DNA of 40,518 bases from a virus. The translations under genes and the position numbers were made by a program. This document shows positions 14,659 to 22,606 of the stretch, piece by piece. Each line of letters starts with the position of its first letter. The first letter of the stretch is position 1. The notes under the pieces are model-generated. The model had not been told where the DNA came from. It was given only the letters and a program-made list of their open reading frames with translations, and did not search any database. The stretch spans positions 1 through 40,518 of the IMG/VR virus record IMGVR_UViG_3300025133_000263; one strand, 5' to 3'.

Positions 14659-15091
14659 CTTCGCCTCCTACTTCAAGCCCAGCCGGATCTGCCTCTGGGT
14701 CGGCTGGTGAGATACAGTAACCAGCCGCCGCCTGCTCCCCCACCGCTGGGCCTGGACCGGGATCAGGCTGGGTAGCCTTCGGATCGGGCAGCGAGCCGTC
14801 AGGGAGGGGATAGGGAAGGCCAGCGAGGTAGAGAGCCCGGTAAGCCTGTGCCTTAGCCTTAGCCTGGATAAGGATCGCTGGTTTGGCGTACTCCCGACAC
14901 GACTCCTCCTCTCCAGCCGCCATCGCCTTATCAGCTGCGGCAAAGAGCGCAGTCGCTGCCTCCTGTTCCCGTTGAAGTCCCGCGAGGATCTCAGCCGTGT
15001 AGGTATTAGTATCGCGGATCACCCGCTTTGGGATGGTCGCACAAGATGCGAACAAAAGAGTTCCAATAAAATAGACTACAAACCTCTTCAT
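14651..15091 (-). CDS. Phage lipoprotein, 146 aa
   Basis: MKRFVVYFIGTLLFASC is a short type II signal peptide with lipobox FASC (Cys17). The mature part is helical and Ala-rich, then Pro/Gly-rich (PDPGPGP). Such lipoproteins can be outer-membrane spanin subunits or superinfection-exclusion factors; nothing here decides. ATG 15091 follows GGAGGGCTC, so the longer frame to 15136 is rejected. Its end overlaps the next gene. Confidence 0.8.
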   Translation of the reverse strand: MKRFVVYFIGTLLFASCATIPKRVIRDTNTYTAEILAGLQREQEAATALFAAADKAMAAGEEESCREYAKPAILIQAKAKAQAYRALYLAGLPYPLPDGSLPDPKATQPDPGPGPAVGEQAAAGYCISPADPEADPAGLEVGGEDE

Positions 15092-15099
15092 GAGCCCTC

Positions 15100-15312
15100 C
15101 TAGCTCTCCCCGATACTGGGGTTCCAGGGAAACCAAACAGTCTCCCTATCATCTTCCTTTAACACCTCGACGCAAGAGGGAACCACAGCGAGTGCAGATA
15201 GTGGGATCTCGCCGTAGACGCGCTCAATCGCGTCTATAATCGAGTCCACAGCCTCCCAAGACCCCTGAGTGTGAGCAATTTTGAGCGCTAGAGCAACTTC
15301 AACTGGACTCAC
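15100..15312 (-). CDS. Hypothetical protein, 70 aa, GTG start
   Basis: Begins MSPVEVALALKIAHTQGSW; a small helical protein with a Trp-rich end (ETVWFPWNPS). The GTG at 15312 has GGAGGG 4 nt upstream. It overlaps the preceding gene by 14 nt. Family unknown. Confidence 0.7.
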   Translation of the reverse strand: MSPVEVALALKIAHTQGSWEAVDSIIDAIERVYGEIPLSALAVVPSCVEVLKEDDRETVWFPWNPSIGES

Positions 15313-16069
15313 TGGACCCTCCTACCTCAGCACCGAGACCCGTGAGTTCAGTGAACTCACTAAGTAGTTCCTCTAGCTTAGCAGGATTGTCTGTTAAATC
15401 GTCGGAGAGCTTTTCATTAAGCCCGTATGGGCGCTGACGAGAACCGTTCCTCGGATCGTCGTCCCCACCCAGTGCCTTACTCGTAACGAGCCGAGCTTTA
15501 TCTCCGAACGGCATCATTATTCCTGGGGGAAGTGCGTAGATCCGATACTGGTTTGCGCTATCCATCACTCTGGACGCTGCTGGGTAGAGCATCGCACCAT
15601 CCGCGTTTATACCCAGAAGCTCATTCTTAATCCGCTGGAGGGTTCTCCAATGGTTGTAGTCGATAGCCAGCTTGTCTCGGCGCTTCACCGACAGCTCAGC
15701 GATTGGAGGGTTGTCGTCGTCGTCTAACATTTTGTGGATAGTGACCCAGACCTCAAAGATATTGTTTCTGAATATCTTGTCAGGGGTTCCCCCTCTCAGC
15801 TCCATCGCTTTTTTCATCTTTGGAGGAAGATCGCTCGACATATGCTCCCAGTCTCCCCACTTATCCCACTCAGAGCCTCCCAACGCGCTCTGAGCTGTCT
15901 CCATTGCCTGTCTAAGCCCCGTCGCCGCTAGTTCCAGCTCCATGTAGTCCTCGGTTTCTTCGCCTCCGAGCATCCGACCAACTGCCGTGACGAGCCCCTC
16001 CAGCGCAGTTCGCACTTCAGAGACTCTGTCCAAAGCCTTTGTTAGTTTCATATCAGTCACCTTTCCCAT
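15299..16069 (-). CDS. Hypothetical protein, 256 aa
   Basis: The N-terminal helical region (LTKALDRVSEVRTALEGLVTAV) is followed by an acidic/Trp segment (WDKWGDWEHMSSDLPP), a central region with DDDDNPPIAELSVKRRDK, and a short Ser-rich tail. No catalytic motif is seen. SD AAGGAGG; the start codon is embedded in a copy of the ATTGTCG motif (CGACAATG). Confidence 0.78.
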   Translation of the reverse strand: MGKVTDMKLTKALDRVSEVRTALEGLVTAVGRMLGGEETEDYMELELAATGLRQAMETAQSALGGSEWDKWGDWEHMSSDLPPKMKKAMELRGGTPDKIFRNNIFEVWVTIHKMLDDDDNPPIAELSVKRRDKLAIDYNHWRTLQRIKNELLGINADGAMLYPAASRVMDSANQYRIYALPPGIMMPFGDKARLVTSKALGGDDDPRNGSRQRPYGLNEKLSDDLTDNPAKLEELLSEFTELTGLGAEVGGSSESS

Positions 16070-16085
16070 TGTCGCCTCCTTGCGG

Positions 16086-16325
16086 CTATTCAGTTTTCCA
16101 AACGTTTCTCATCTCTTCTAAATCACTTTCAATAAGCTCAATCGATTTGCTGAGCCAGCCACAAGATGGACAGCGTCGACGCCTAACCACCCAGTCTTGG
16201 GTATACCAACCAGCAACCTCATCCGCCCAGCGCAGTAGTTTCGCATTTCGACCATCATCGCTTTTTGAGTCCACCGTTCGAGAGTTTAAGACTCTCGATT
16301 TGGTTCCGCAGTCTGGGCAATTCAT
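16086..16325 (-). CDS. NrdR-type zinc-ribbon protein, 79 aa
   Basis: MNCPDCGTKSRVLNSR ... VVRRRRCPSCGW closely follows the NrdR N-terminal ribbon (CPxC, VxxSR, RRRRxCxxC). The NrdR ATP-cone is absent, so it is not a nucleotide-sensing repressor of the normal kind. It may be a stand-alone DNA-binding ribbon that targets host or phage promoters (inference). ATGA overlap with the upstream stop; weak SD. Confidence 0.68.
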   Translation of the reverse strand: MNCPDCGTKSRVLNSRTVDSKSDDGRNAKLLRWADEVAGWYTQDWVVRRRRCPSCGWLSKSIELIESDLEEMRNVWKTE

Positions 16326-16669
16326 TCACTGTCCAGATCCAGTAAAGCGTAACCCGCGATCTGGTAGAGTGCCTTCTCAACCGTCAAGGTGCCCTTCTCA
16401 ACCTTCTGAGCCAGTGAGAGTACCCACCCAGGCACTTTGTCTATGGTTTCAACAACGGTCCCGCTTGAGCAGTCCTCAGTTATTCGATTTGTCCATTCTC
16501 TCAGCTGAGCACATAGCTCAGGGTCGGGAGTCGCAGAAGCGTACGCTCTTAGAGCGACAATAGCAGCTGGGTCGCGTTCTGGGACCAGAACGAACGCTTC
16601 GCCGTCGAGGATATCGCCACGCCGATAGTGCTTGACGATGAATTTCCCTGTGGTCCAGCCTCCACTCAT
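16322..16669 (-). CDS. Hypothetical protein, 115 aa
   Basis: Begins MSGGWTTGKFIVKHYRRGD; mixed alpha/beta, acidic C-terminus (LLDLDSE). No family recognised. AGAGG SD. Linked to both neighbours by 4-nt overlaps, so part of one translational block from 17902 to 16086. Confidence 0.74.
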   Translation of the reverse strand: MSGGWTTGKFIVKHYRRGDILDGEAFVLVPERDPAAIVALRAYASATPDPELCAQLREWTNRITEDCSSGTVVETIDKVPGWVLSLAQKVEKGTLTVEKALYQIAGYALLDLDSE

Positions 16670-17058
16670 TCCATACCTCTTTGAGTTAGCTCGGTCCTCA
16701 GAGTCTCGTAACGACGAAGTCTCTTGTAATAGGTGTCGGTCGGTTGCTCTTCATTGAGGAGCCACCAGACCAGAGTGGCTTCCCGCTCTAAGTCTGAGTC
16801 GCTCATATGAGCAGGATCTCCGTCTTCATTGTACTTCTTGAGGTATCGCTTAGCCCCTCGCTGTGCCGCAGCTTCTGTTTTGTAGGTCCGTGTCAGGACT
16901 GGTTTCCCCCTCCACGGACCACTGTCCTTTTCGTCATAGCCCTTCGGAGGGAACCTCTTGGTTCCCTTCAGGCATATATCGAGCGTCCAGAACTTATTTG
17001 AAACGTCAAATAGGCTCATTGTCTCGTTAATCCGTGCATCATATTCAAGTACGCTCAT
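16666..17058 (-). CDS. Hypothetical protein, 130 aa
   Basis: MSVLEYDARINETMSLFDV, then a Lys/Gly-rich middle and a Tyr/Arg-rich end (YYKRLRRYETLRTELTQRGME). No family recognised. ATG 17058 is preferred, with GGAGA 7 nt upstream. Earlier in-frame GTG/ATG codons lie in the preceding gene. Confidence 0.73.
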   Translation of the reverse strand: MSVLEYDARINETMSLFDVSNKFWTLDICLKGTKRFPPKGYDEKDSGPWRGKPVLTRTYKTEAAAQRGAKRYLKKYNEDGDPAHMSDSDLEREATLVWWLLNEEQPTDTYYKRLRRYETLRTELTQRGME

Positions 17059-17284
17059 AACGGTCTCCATTGTTATCACTCACAAAGAGCCGCATCTTTT
17101 TCGCGTCCCAGTCCACGTACCCCTTACGCGAAGCCTTGATCCGCCGAACGCAGGTTTGAACTTCCCTCTTTGTGGAGAAAGGCCCGAATCCAATGCTCAG
17201 CCAATCTCCACCGGACTCTGTCTGCCCGTCGAATCTGTTCTCTACCGTAACCATGTACAAAATTTGTTTTTCATCGACGCTCAT
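17045..17284 (-). CDS. Hypothetical protein, 79 aa
   Basis: Begins MSVDEKQILYMVTVENRFDG; beta-rich, with WLSIGFGPFSTKREVQTCVRR. No family recognised. AAGGAGG is 7 nt before ATG 17284; the longer frame to 17326 would overlap the upstream gene heavily and is rejected. Overlaps of 14 nt exist on both sides. Confidence 0.73.
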   Translation of the reverse strand: MSVDEKQILYMVTVENRFDGQTESGGDWLSIGFGPFSTKREVQTCVRRIKASRKGYVDWDAKKMRLFVSDNNGDRYERT

Positions 17285-17504
17285 CACGCTTCCTCCTTCG
17301 CTCTTTGTTTCGAGCTTGGGTTTCATTGTCGTCCTTTTTCTTGAGCCAAGTGTCGATCTGGCCCCTTTCGTAGGCTTTAACCAGCCCCTCGGTCACGACT
17401 TGAATCGGAGACATTGTTGTATCCCCAGTCTTGCAGCGAGCGAGCTTGGTCACAACGTCCTCAGCGATTTTAACGAGTCTCTGGTCGTCTACTGGCTGTT
17501 TCAT
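17271..17504 (-). CDS. Hypothetical protein, 77 aa
   Basis: Helical N-terminus (MKQPVDDQRLVKIAEDVVTKL), then a strongly basic end (NKERRRKRDERR) that may bind nucleic acid. No family recognised. TAATG junction with the upstream gene; SD GAGGA. Confidence 0.72.
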   Translation of the reverse strand: MKQPVDDQRLVKIAEDVVTKLARCKTGDTTMSPIQVVTEGLVKAYERGQIDTWLKKKDDNETQARNKERRRKRDERR

Positions 17505-17902
17505 TATTCCTCATCCTTTAAGTCTGCAACGGCTGACTCGTATCCGTTCGCGGCCCCGCGAGAGTAGCCCTGCCTGAAGCCATCGTCGAAGGCTTCCTGC
17601 GGAGACTCGATCCCAGTCGCTGGAACCTTCTCTCGCTCGTCAGAAAGGGCACTCCATACAACGTCAGACGACGACTGACGAAGTTCTGGGTCGCAGAGAT
17701 CGGGCAGGGAGGCAATTAGCTCAGCGAGCGCCTTCCCAACGACTTGAACGATCACCGTTCCACTCGCGTCAACCACGTTCCATTCGGCCAGACCAGAGTC
17801 CGCATCGTGGCAATGAACCACGCTCCATACTCCGTAGACGAGCCCGCTATCTCTCCGACTCTTCTCGTACAAACGCTCAATAGCAGCAGACCAGTCACTC
17901 AT
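17504..17902 (-). CDS. Hypothetical protein, 132 aa
   Basis: MSDWSAAIERLYEKSRRDSG, a beta-rich middle (GLVYGVWSVVHCHDADSGLA) and an acidic C-terminus containing a GYSRGAANGYESAVADL segment, typical of small phage proteins. Function unknown. SD GGGAG. First gene of the block, right after the large 552-bp gap, so a promoter should lie there. Confidence 0.76.
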   Translation of the reverse strand: MSDWSAAIERLYEKSRRDSGLVYGVWSVVHCHDADSGLAEWNVVDASGTVIVQVVGKALAELIASLPDLCDPELRQSSSDVVWSALSDEREKVPATGIESPQEAFDDGFRQGYSRGAANGYESAVADLKDEE

Positions 17903-18454
17903 TCGTCACTCCCATTCATAACCACCTCCACACTTACTTATGCCCGGAGACGCGTGAACGTCACGTTTGTCGCCAAAGTTGGCCCCAACAGCAAAATTGG
18001 AAAATGTGCGAGTCGGGTTGCTTCAAACAGCGCCCCTCACGAAGCTCGCACTCTCCGTCGTGTTTCTCAGGCTCCCAGATCGTTATGGAATTGAACACCC
18101 CTTCCTAGAGCTTAGGGACTCCACGCAAGTTGCAGAAGTAGAAAGGGCACTGCACCTTATGACTGGAGACTGAAATACGTCAACGGATAAAAGGGCTGCT
18201 TTGGGCCTTATTCGCGGGTTTGGGGCACTCTAGCCTCGCGATCTCGCGGCTTTCACGGGAGTTTGTCGGGTACAGGTACCTTCTGCGGTAAATCTCAGAA
18301 GCATCTTTTTTAAGAAAGTTTGGCACTTACCGTCAGATGAAAAAGCATAGCGGGTGGAGCCAATATCGAGGATAAAGCGACAATGACTGAACCATTGTCG
18401 CTTACAGCTTATGGTAGTCAAAGCCAAATTCTATCAAATTCGATAGATGCCCGA
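17903..18454. other. 552-bp gap without a gene; candidate control or origin region
   Basis: I find no credible ORF or tRNA on either strand. It holds a perfect 11-bp-arm inverted repeat at 18375-18403, a smaller one at 18433-18450 (TCTATC/GATAGA), a CGCGA/TCGCG palindrome near 18238 and two ATTGTCG motif copies in inverted orientation. A promoter for the 17902 gene is expected, but no -35/-10 pair is convincing. Confidence 0.55.
18375..18403. repeat. Inverted repeat built from two ATTGTCG motifs
   Basis: Arms AAGCGACAATG and CATTGTCGCTT are perfect complements (11 bp) around a 7-nt loop. There is no T tract, so an operator or protein-binding site is more likely than a terminator. Each arm contains one copy of the over-represented motif. 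Confidence 0.75.
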
Positions 18455-19126
18455 TCAGCCGCCCAGCGGCCAGAGTTCGCAGTCGACTGAAACACACGCT
18501 TTCGCAGCTTGCTGGAGCCCGAAGGCAACAGAGGCACCTGTTAGCTTGAGAGCGTCAGAATCGATAAACAGGGTGACGTCTTTGACCTCGCCATCTAGCG
18601 AGTCTCCCTCATCCAATGTCTTGTAAGCCATCGCGTCCAGTTGTATCGTCACCGCTTCGTTGACTAACGAGAAGCCAGTCACCTCGGTCACTCCGATCCG
18701 AGCCCGCGAATCCTCCACAACAGCGTTCGGTGGGTCTTCAGCGAAGCTATCCGACCCAGCCTCCCAGATGGTCGCAAGCTGTTCCACAGTCAGGCTAAAT
18801 GCGTGCCGTTCCGGTCGGTCAGTGAACGCCATTATAGAGGAAATCTTATCAGTCGTGAACGTCAGCTCCCTCCGACCTTCAGCCACCTTAGTAATGTCTC
18901 CGAGTTTGACGCTTAGCGCAAACAGCAGCTTCACTGGGGTGTCGTCTGGGAGTCCTTCAAGCTGAGAAGCTAAACCACTCAATGTCTTGGGAGTCTCAGC
19001 AACCGCAGCTGGTGCTGCTTCGGTAGCAGCTGTCTTCTCGGCACACCCGACGCAAAGAGCGACAATCGCAGCGAAGACACTCGGTCCCCAAACTATCACT
19101 TTATACGGCTTAACCCGACTTGGCAT
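18455..19126 (-). CDS. Phage lipoprotein, 223 aa
   Basis: MPSRVKPYKVIVWGPSVFAA and the following IVALCVGC form a type II signal peptide with lipobox VGC (Cys28). An Ala/Glu/Thr-rich linker follows, then a beta-rich domain (KLLFALSVKLGDITK, DVTLFIDSDALKLTG) with two Cys near the end that may form a disulfide. It probably sits in the periplasm or outer membrane; a receptor-masking or exclusion role is a guess. AAGGAGG SD. Confidence 0.8.
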   Translation of the reverse strand: MPSRVKPYKVIVWGPSVFAAIVALCVGCAEKTAATEAAPAAVAETPKTLSGLASQLEGLPDDTPVKLLFALSVKLGDITKVAEGRRELTFTTDKISSIMAFTDRPERHAFSLTVEQLATIWEAGSDSFAEDPPNAVVEDSRARIGVTEVTGFSLVNEAVTIQLDAMAYKTLDEGDSLDGEVKDVTLFIDSDALKLTGASVAFGLQQAAKACVSVDCELWPLGG

Positions 19127-19229
19127 ACTGCCTCCTTTTTAAGTCGAGACACCATACTACGTCTCAGCGCTCTACGCAGGGACCAACGGGTAAACCGTGG
19201 TCGCCATATCAGTCTCCAGTGCCACTCGC

Positions 19230-19532
19230 TCACGTCAGAAACTTCAAAAGCAGTCCCAGGATTGACAGAACCAGCCCGATATAAGCCAGTCTCTTCGCCC
19301 GCGTTGCCTGTCTATATGCATCTCCAAGGTTATCTCGCTTCACCTTATAGGCGAAGTGCTCCATCGGCTCCACGCCCGGTATACGCTCGCAGAAGTCGGG
19401 ACATCTACGTGGCTCGTAGACAGCGTGTTCCGGCAGTCTCGTCTGATACCAGAGGCACACACCCGCATACACCTTCTCAGTGTGGTCGTCTGGGTACTTA
19501 CTCCACAACCCGCACCTTCCGCAGCGTGCCAT
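19230..19532 (-). CDS. Zinc-knuckle protein with C-terminal membrane anchor, 100 aa
   Basis: The N-terminal CGRCG and a CPDFC pair about 40 residues later could bind zinc. The last 20 residues (LAYIGLVLSILGLLLKFL) are one membrane helix, giving a tail-anchored protein with a cytoplasmic knuckle domain. Function unknown. GGAGG SD; the leader has a hairpin and promoter P6. Confidence 0.78.
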   Translation of the reverse strand: MARCGRCGLWSKYPDDHTEKVYAGVCLWYQTRLPEHAVYEPRRCPDFCERIPGVEPMEHFAYKVKRDNLGDAYRQATRAKRLAYIGLVLSILGLLLKFLT

Positions 19533-19555
19533 TACACCTCCCGATTGTCGCCTAT

Positions 19556-19578
19556 TCTCAGTTTAACTTGGACTGAGA
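19556..19578 (-). promoter_or_regulatory. Leader hairpin of the 19532 gene
   Basis: TCTCAGT pairs with ACTGAGA (7 bp, 9-nt loop), about 8 nt after the expected start of P6 transcripts. Confidence 0.55.
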
Positions 19579-19592
19579 TTTAAGAGGGCCAC

Positions 19593-19621
19593 TACATATA
19601 TGGAATCGACTTTCCGGTAAG
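19593..19621 (-). promoter_or_regulatory. Promoter P6, diverged member of the family
   Basis: CTTACC (19616-19621), 17 bp, TATGTA (19593-19598) on the minus strand. The spacer GGAAAGTCGATTCCATA parallels TGGAAGGTCGGTTTCAT of P2. Confidence 0.5.
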
Positions 19622-19701
19622 TCCGCCCTGCCCCCCCTCGGTAAGCGATAATGGACTCGGAGCCGCTCGGCTAGAGACTCGGACGCAGCCCCTCGAAGCC
19701 T

Positions 19702-20241
19702 CTAGCGTTTCTGATTACGCTTGGCCCGCAGCGTACGCACTCGCCGCAGTCTGAACTCCTCATCGGTTTCGGCAGGAAGGGTGTATACCGGACCCCCGGT
19801 CCCCCCTCCCCCTATCAGCTCGAGCGCCCACGTGGGACAGCGCACTTGGAGTGTGTAAGGGTCGTCATCCTCCCAGCGCTGTATGGTACTCGAGTGTTCA
19901 ATCACTACTGAAGCCAGCCCGCTCTCTACAACGGTCCACGTCCATGCTGGAGATAGGCGAGCCCTTGGATTGGTATGCCGCCAGATTGTATCCCGCAGCT
20001 TCCAGGCTTCCCTCAGTACGTCATTGCGTAGCCGCACCCGCTCCCCGCGCAGGATCGGCTGCTCCTCAGTGTCCGCTAAGCCTAACAGCGTGGTGGCGTC
20101 GATTGTCGGCTTAGCGCAGTCGGTCCCAGCTCGCGTAGCCCAAATTTCGGCGCTCTGCTCCCCGCACCCGGATGCGGTCCTTGGTTCGCCTTGGCTTTCG
20201 CAGGCTGCTATCCGCTTGGGCGACTTCAGATTGAGCGACAA
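19702..20241 (-). CDS. Hypothetical protein, 179 aa, TTG start
   Basis: Arg/Thr/Glu-rich, with a Trp-containing beta region (WTWTVVESGLASVVIEHSS) and an Arg/Lys-rich tail (RLRRVRTLRAKRNQKR) that may bind nucleic acid. No family recognised. The TTG at 20241 has AGGGAGG 5 nt upstream and lies inside an ATTGTCG motif copy. Gene reality is fairly sure from length and SD. Confidence 0.7.
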   Translation of the reverse strand: MSLNLKSPKRIAACESQGEPRTASGCGEQSAEIWATRAGTDCAKPTIDATTLLGLADTEEQPILRGERVRLRNDVLREAWKLRDTIWRHTNPRARLSPAWTWTVVESGLASVVIEHSSTIQRWEDDDPYTLQVRCPTWALELIGGGGTGGPVYTLPAETDEEFRLRRVRTLRAKRNQKR

Positions 20242-20280
20242 TCCAGCCTCCCTATATGCCGCCCTGTGAGCCTATCCGCT

Positions 20281-20315
20281 AAAAGCGAGCCGAAGGCGAC
20301 AATGCGCCCTCGGCT
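20281..20315 (-). terminator. Rho-independent terminator
   Basis: An 11-bp stem (20288-20298 and 20305-20315) with loop CATTGT is followed by CGCTTTT on the minus strand. It lies between the 20408 and 20241 genes and ends the replication operon; its loop overlaps an ATTGTCG motif. Confidence 0.78.
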
Positions 20316-20382
20316 TAATGACACTGGCTCAGTCTGGAAACAACGACAATCCATATCCATATTAGGGCTCCCTCTGTCCCCT

Positions 20383-20388
20383 ATTATA
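20383..20388 (-). promoter_or_regulatory. Candidate -10 box TATAAT
   Basis: A perfect TATAAT on the minus strand in the 166-bp gap upstream of the 20241 gene. The hexamer at 17 bp upstream is TTAGAG, a weak -35. It lies upstream of the terminator, so it would be read through or attenuated. Confidence 0.35.
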
Positions 20389-20407
20389 CATCCTCTCTTT
20401 GAACTCT

Positions 20408-20707
20408 CTAAGCGCTCAGAGCCTGGATGACCGATAGGGGTGAACCGACTACCGTCAATGTCGAGTAGTTATGGGCAAGCCAGATCGTTGTGAACTCAGC
20501 CTTCGGGCCAACTCCCTTCGGGAGCTTGCCGCCCTTCCACCGCTTAGGATCCGCCGCAAAGCCAGCTAGCCCAATCTGAGTCTCAGCTCTGAGTGTCAAT
20601 ACCTTATCTGGATTCACCGCTACTAGCCCCACGCTATAGATAGTCCTCTCACTGTCTGGGCCTGATGGCTTCTCCTCTTCTGAAATAATCTCGTTGAATG
20701 TGACCAT
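20408..20707 (-). CDS. Hypothetical protein, 99 aa
   Basis: Begins MVTFNEIISEEEKPSG; beta-rich core (IYSVGLVAVNPDKVLTL, TIWLAHNYSTLTVVGS). Last gene of the replication operon before the terminator. AAAAGGAGG SD. No family recognised. Confidence 0.74.
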   Translation of the reverse strand: MVTFNEIISEEEKPSGPDSERTIYSVGLVAVNPDKVLTLRAETQIGLAGFAADPKRWKGGKLPKGVGPKAEFTTIWLAHNYSTLTVVGSPLSVIQALSA

Positions 20708-20719
20708 AGTGGCCTCCTT

Positions 20720-22594
20720 TTATAGTTTCTTAACGGTTGCCTCGAATCGGGTGACGTCGAAGATTGTCGCTTGTCTGGGTGCGCCTAAACGTCGCTTAAT
20801 GATCTCTACATATTCCGGGTTCATTTCGATCCCGATGAACTTAAAGCCCTCTGCTATCGCTGCGACTCCGGTTGACCCTGAGCCGCAAAACGGATCCATA
20901 ACCAGCCCTCCTGGTGGGGTGACTAATCTGCATAAATGCTTCATGAGCGGAGTCGGCTTTACCGTTGGATGGATATTACCCTTGCCCCTATCACGCCGAC
21001 TCGCCTTCGGTGAGTATATGAATGGCTCGTCATAGCCAAACTGCTCGAAATAACGACTCGCTCCGCCCTCATCATCATAGCTATTGAGCTGACTCCGTGG
21101 GACTCGGGCGCCTCCCTCAGCTGGCTCCCCTCCTACATACTCGGTCTGATGGCCTCCCCACCCTCCCATTCTGCTCTGGGATTTACCGCTCTGAGCGTCA
21201 AGCCCTGCAACCGGACAGCCCTCGGCACACTCCCAGTCGTCCACTACCTCAGCCCCGAAGCTCGCTACCGTACCTCCCTTGCGAGATTTGTATTCTCCAT
21301 AGCACCGCTCCGTCACTTCAGTTTGCTCGATCTCAGCTGGGGTTTGGATTTTGCGCTCCCCGGAGCCAACTGTGCGCTTCCCTATTACACGACAATCGGG
21401 TAGATGGCTCAACATGACGTTCGCTGGCCATCTACCCCTCTGAGCCGCGTACTCTGAACTCGCGTTCTGGCCCGGTCGATATTTGCCTGACACTCCCCGG
21501 AAGAACGCCTCATTCGTCTCCCCTTCGGCTACCGGAGACAGAGCCGGGAAGAAGGCATTGTCCGATCCCGTCTGAGCCTCTAGCGCAGCAACCGGACACC
21601 CCTCCTCGCACTCCCACTCATCCACTACCTCTGAGCCATAGCTCGATATCTGACCTGCTGGCCTGTCTCCGACTGGGCAACCTAAGCTCCGCTTATCGGC
21701 TCCCCCTCCGGTGACTTCATTGACTCCCTCACCGAGTTTATAGCGCTCGCCGTCGTGATCGGAGCCCACTCGCTTGGTATCACCCCTCCCGATTTCCTTA
21801 GTTCTGCCCGTTTTAACGCAGCCAGGTCCATGCTGGAGGATGATATTTGGTGGCCAGCGCCCAGTGCAGGGTCGCCCCGCTGACTCTGGTGGACCCTCGT
21901 CCTCGTATCCGCCGAAGAATCCGCTCGGAGAGGAACTCCCGTTCCAGCGCTCTGAAGCGCCGACTCTGCATCCGTCAATGTTCATTGCGCCTGTGCCGTG
22001 CTTCATTACGTTCTTATGGATTGATCCCTTAAACGGCTTCCTCCCTAAAACCATCGGCTCATGGGACGGCTTCAGCTGCGTTGAGAAGCCCTCGTATTTC
22101 TGAGCCAGTTCAGAAACCGGCCTCGTCAGCTCATAGGACTCGTGCTTAGTCTCCCCAGACGACACCCCTCCATAGTAGCCAGGAGACGCCTTCGTTATTG
22201 TTTCATACGCCTCCCGCTCATGGCCCAGCTCTTTGTCTATAGCGCGAGCGATATCACGCCCCTTCGGGAAGCCACTTCCGTAGATCCACATCATTTGGTC
22301 TCTGATTTCGAACCCAGCGTCCTCAATCGCAACCGCGACTCGGTGATACGTTCGAGAGCCCCCAAAGCAGATGATATGGCCTCCAGGCTTCAGAACTCGG
22401 AGCGCCTCCTTAGCCCATTTCAAGTGCCACGCTTGCTGCGCTGGACCATCGCCCAGCTTATCGAACTCCTTATTCATAAAAGCGAGCCCATAAGGAGGAT
22501 CAGTCACAATCGCGTCGACGCTATTCTCCTCCATCTTACTCATAACCGTGCAGCAGTCACCGCACTTTATCTCCCAATCAGCTTTCAGACTCAT
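20720..22594 (-). CDS. DNA methyltransferase, beta-class amino-MTase, with duplicated insert
   Basis: 624 residues. Motif IV DPPYGL (residues 32-37) is near the N-terminus and motif I DPFCGSGSTG near residue 566, with HPTVKP before it. This is the beta order of N6-adenine or N4-cytosine MTases; DPPY favours adenine. The SAM-binding half is C-terminal. Between them is a long target-recognition region with two similar halves: RWPPNIILQH...EVVDEWECEEGCPVA and RWPANVMLSH...EVVDDWECAEGCPVA. These contain repeated His/Cys and may bind zinc. It is about twice the usual phage size, from the internal duplication. It may protect phage DNA; no cognate nuclease is seen. SD GGAGG. Confidence 0.9.
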   Translation of the reverse strand: MSLKADWEIKCGDCCTVMSKMEENSVDAIVTDPPYGLAFMNKEFDKLGDGPAQQAWHLKWAKEALRVLKPGGHIICFGGSRTYHRVAVAIEDAGFEIRDQMMWIYGSGFPKGRDIARAIDKELGHEREAYETITKASPGYYGGVSSGETKHESYELTRPVSELAQKYEGFSTQLKPSHEPMVLGRKPFKGSIHKNVMKHGTGAMNIDGCRVGASERWNGSSSPSGFFGGYEDEGPPESAGRPCTGRWPPNIILQHGPGCVKTGRTKEIGRGDTKRVGSDHDGERYKLGEGVNEVTGGGADKRSLGCPVGDRPAGQISSYGSEVVDEWECEEGCPVAALEAQTGSDNAFFPALSPVAEGETNEAFFRGVSGKYRPGQNASSEYAAQRGRWPANVMLSHLPDCRVIGKRTVGSGERKIQTPAEIEQTEVTERCYGEYKSRKGGTVASFGAEVVDDWECAEGCPVAGLDAQSGKSQSRMGGWGGHQTEYVGGEPAEGGARVPRSQLNSYDDEGGASRYFEQFGYDEPFIYSPKASRRDRGKGNIHPTVKPTPLMKHLCRLVTPPGGLVMDPFCGSGSTGVAAIAEGFKFIGIEMNPEYVEIIKRRLGAPRQATIFDVTRFEATVKKL

Positions 22595-22606
22595 CTCTCC
22601 TCCAAG

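Noticed and set aside
18061-18120. T-loop-like GTTCAATTC on the minus strand, possible tRNA
   Set aside because: Flanking bases do not form a T stem and no acceptor or anticodon arms can be drawn.
19171-19206. 11-codon frame with GGAG upstream, possible leader peptide
   Set aside because: Too short to support; no attenuator structure tied to it is evident.
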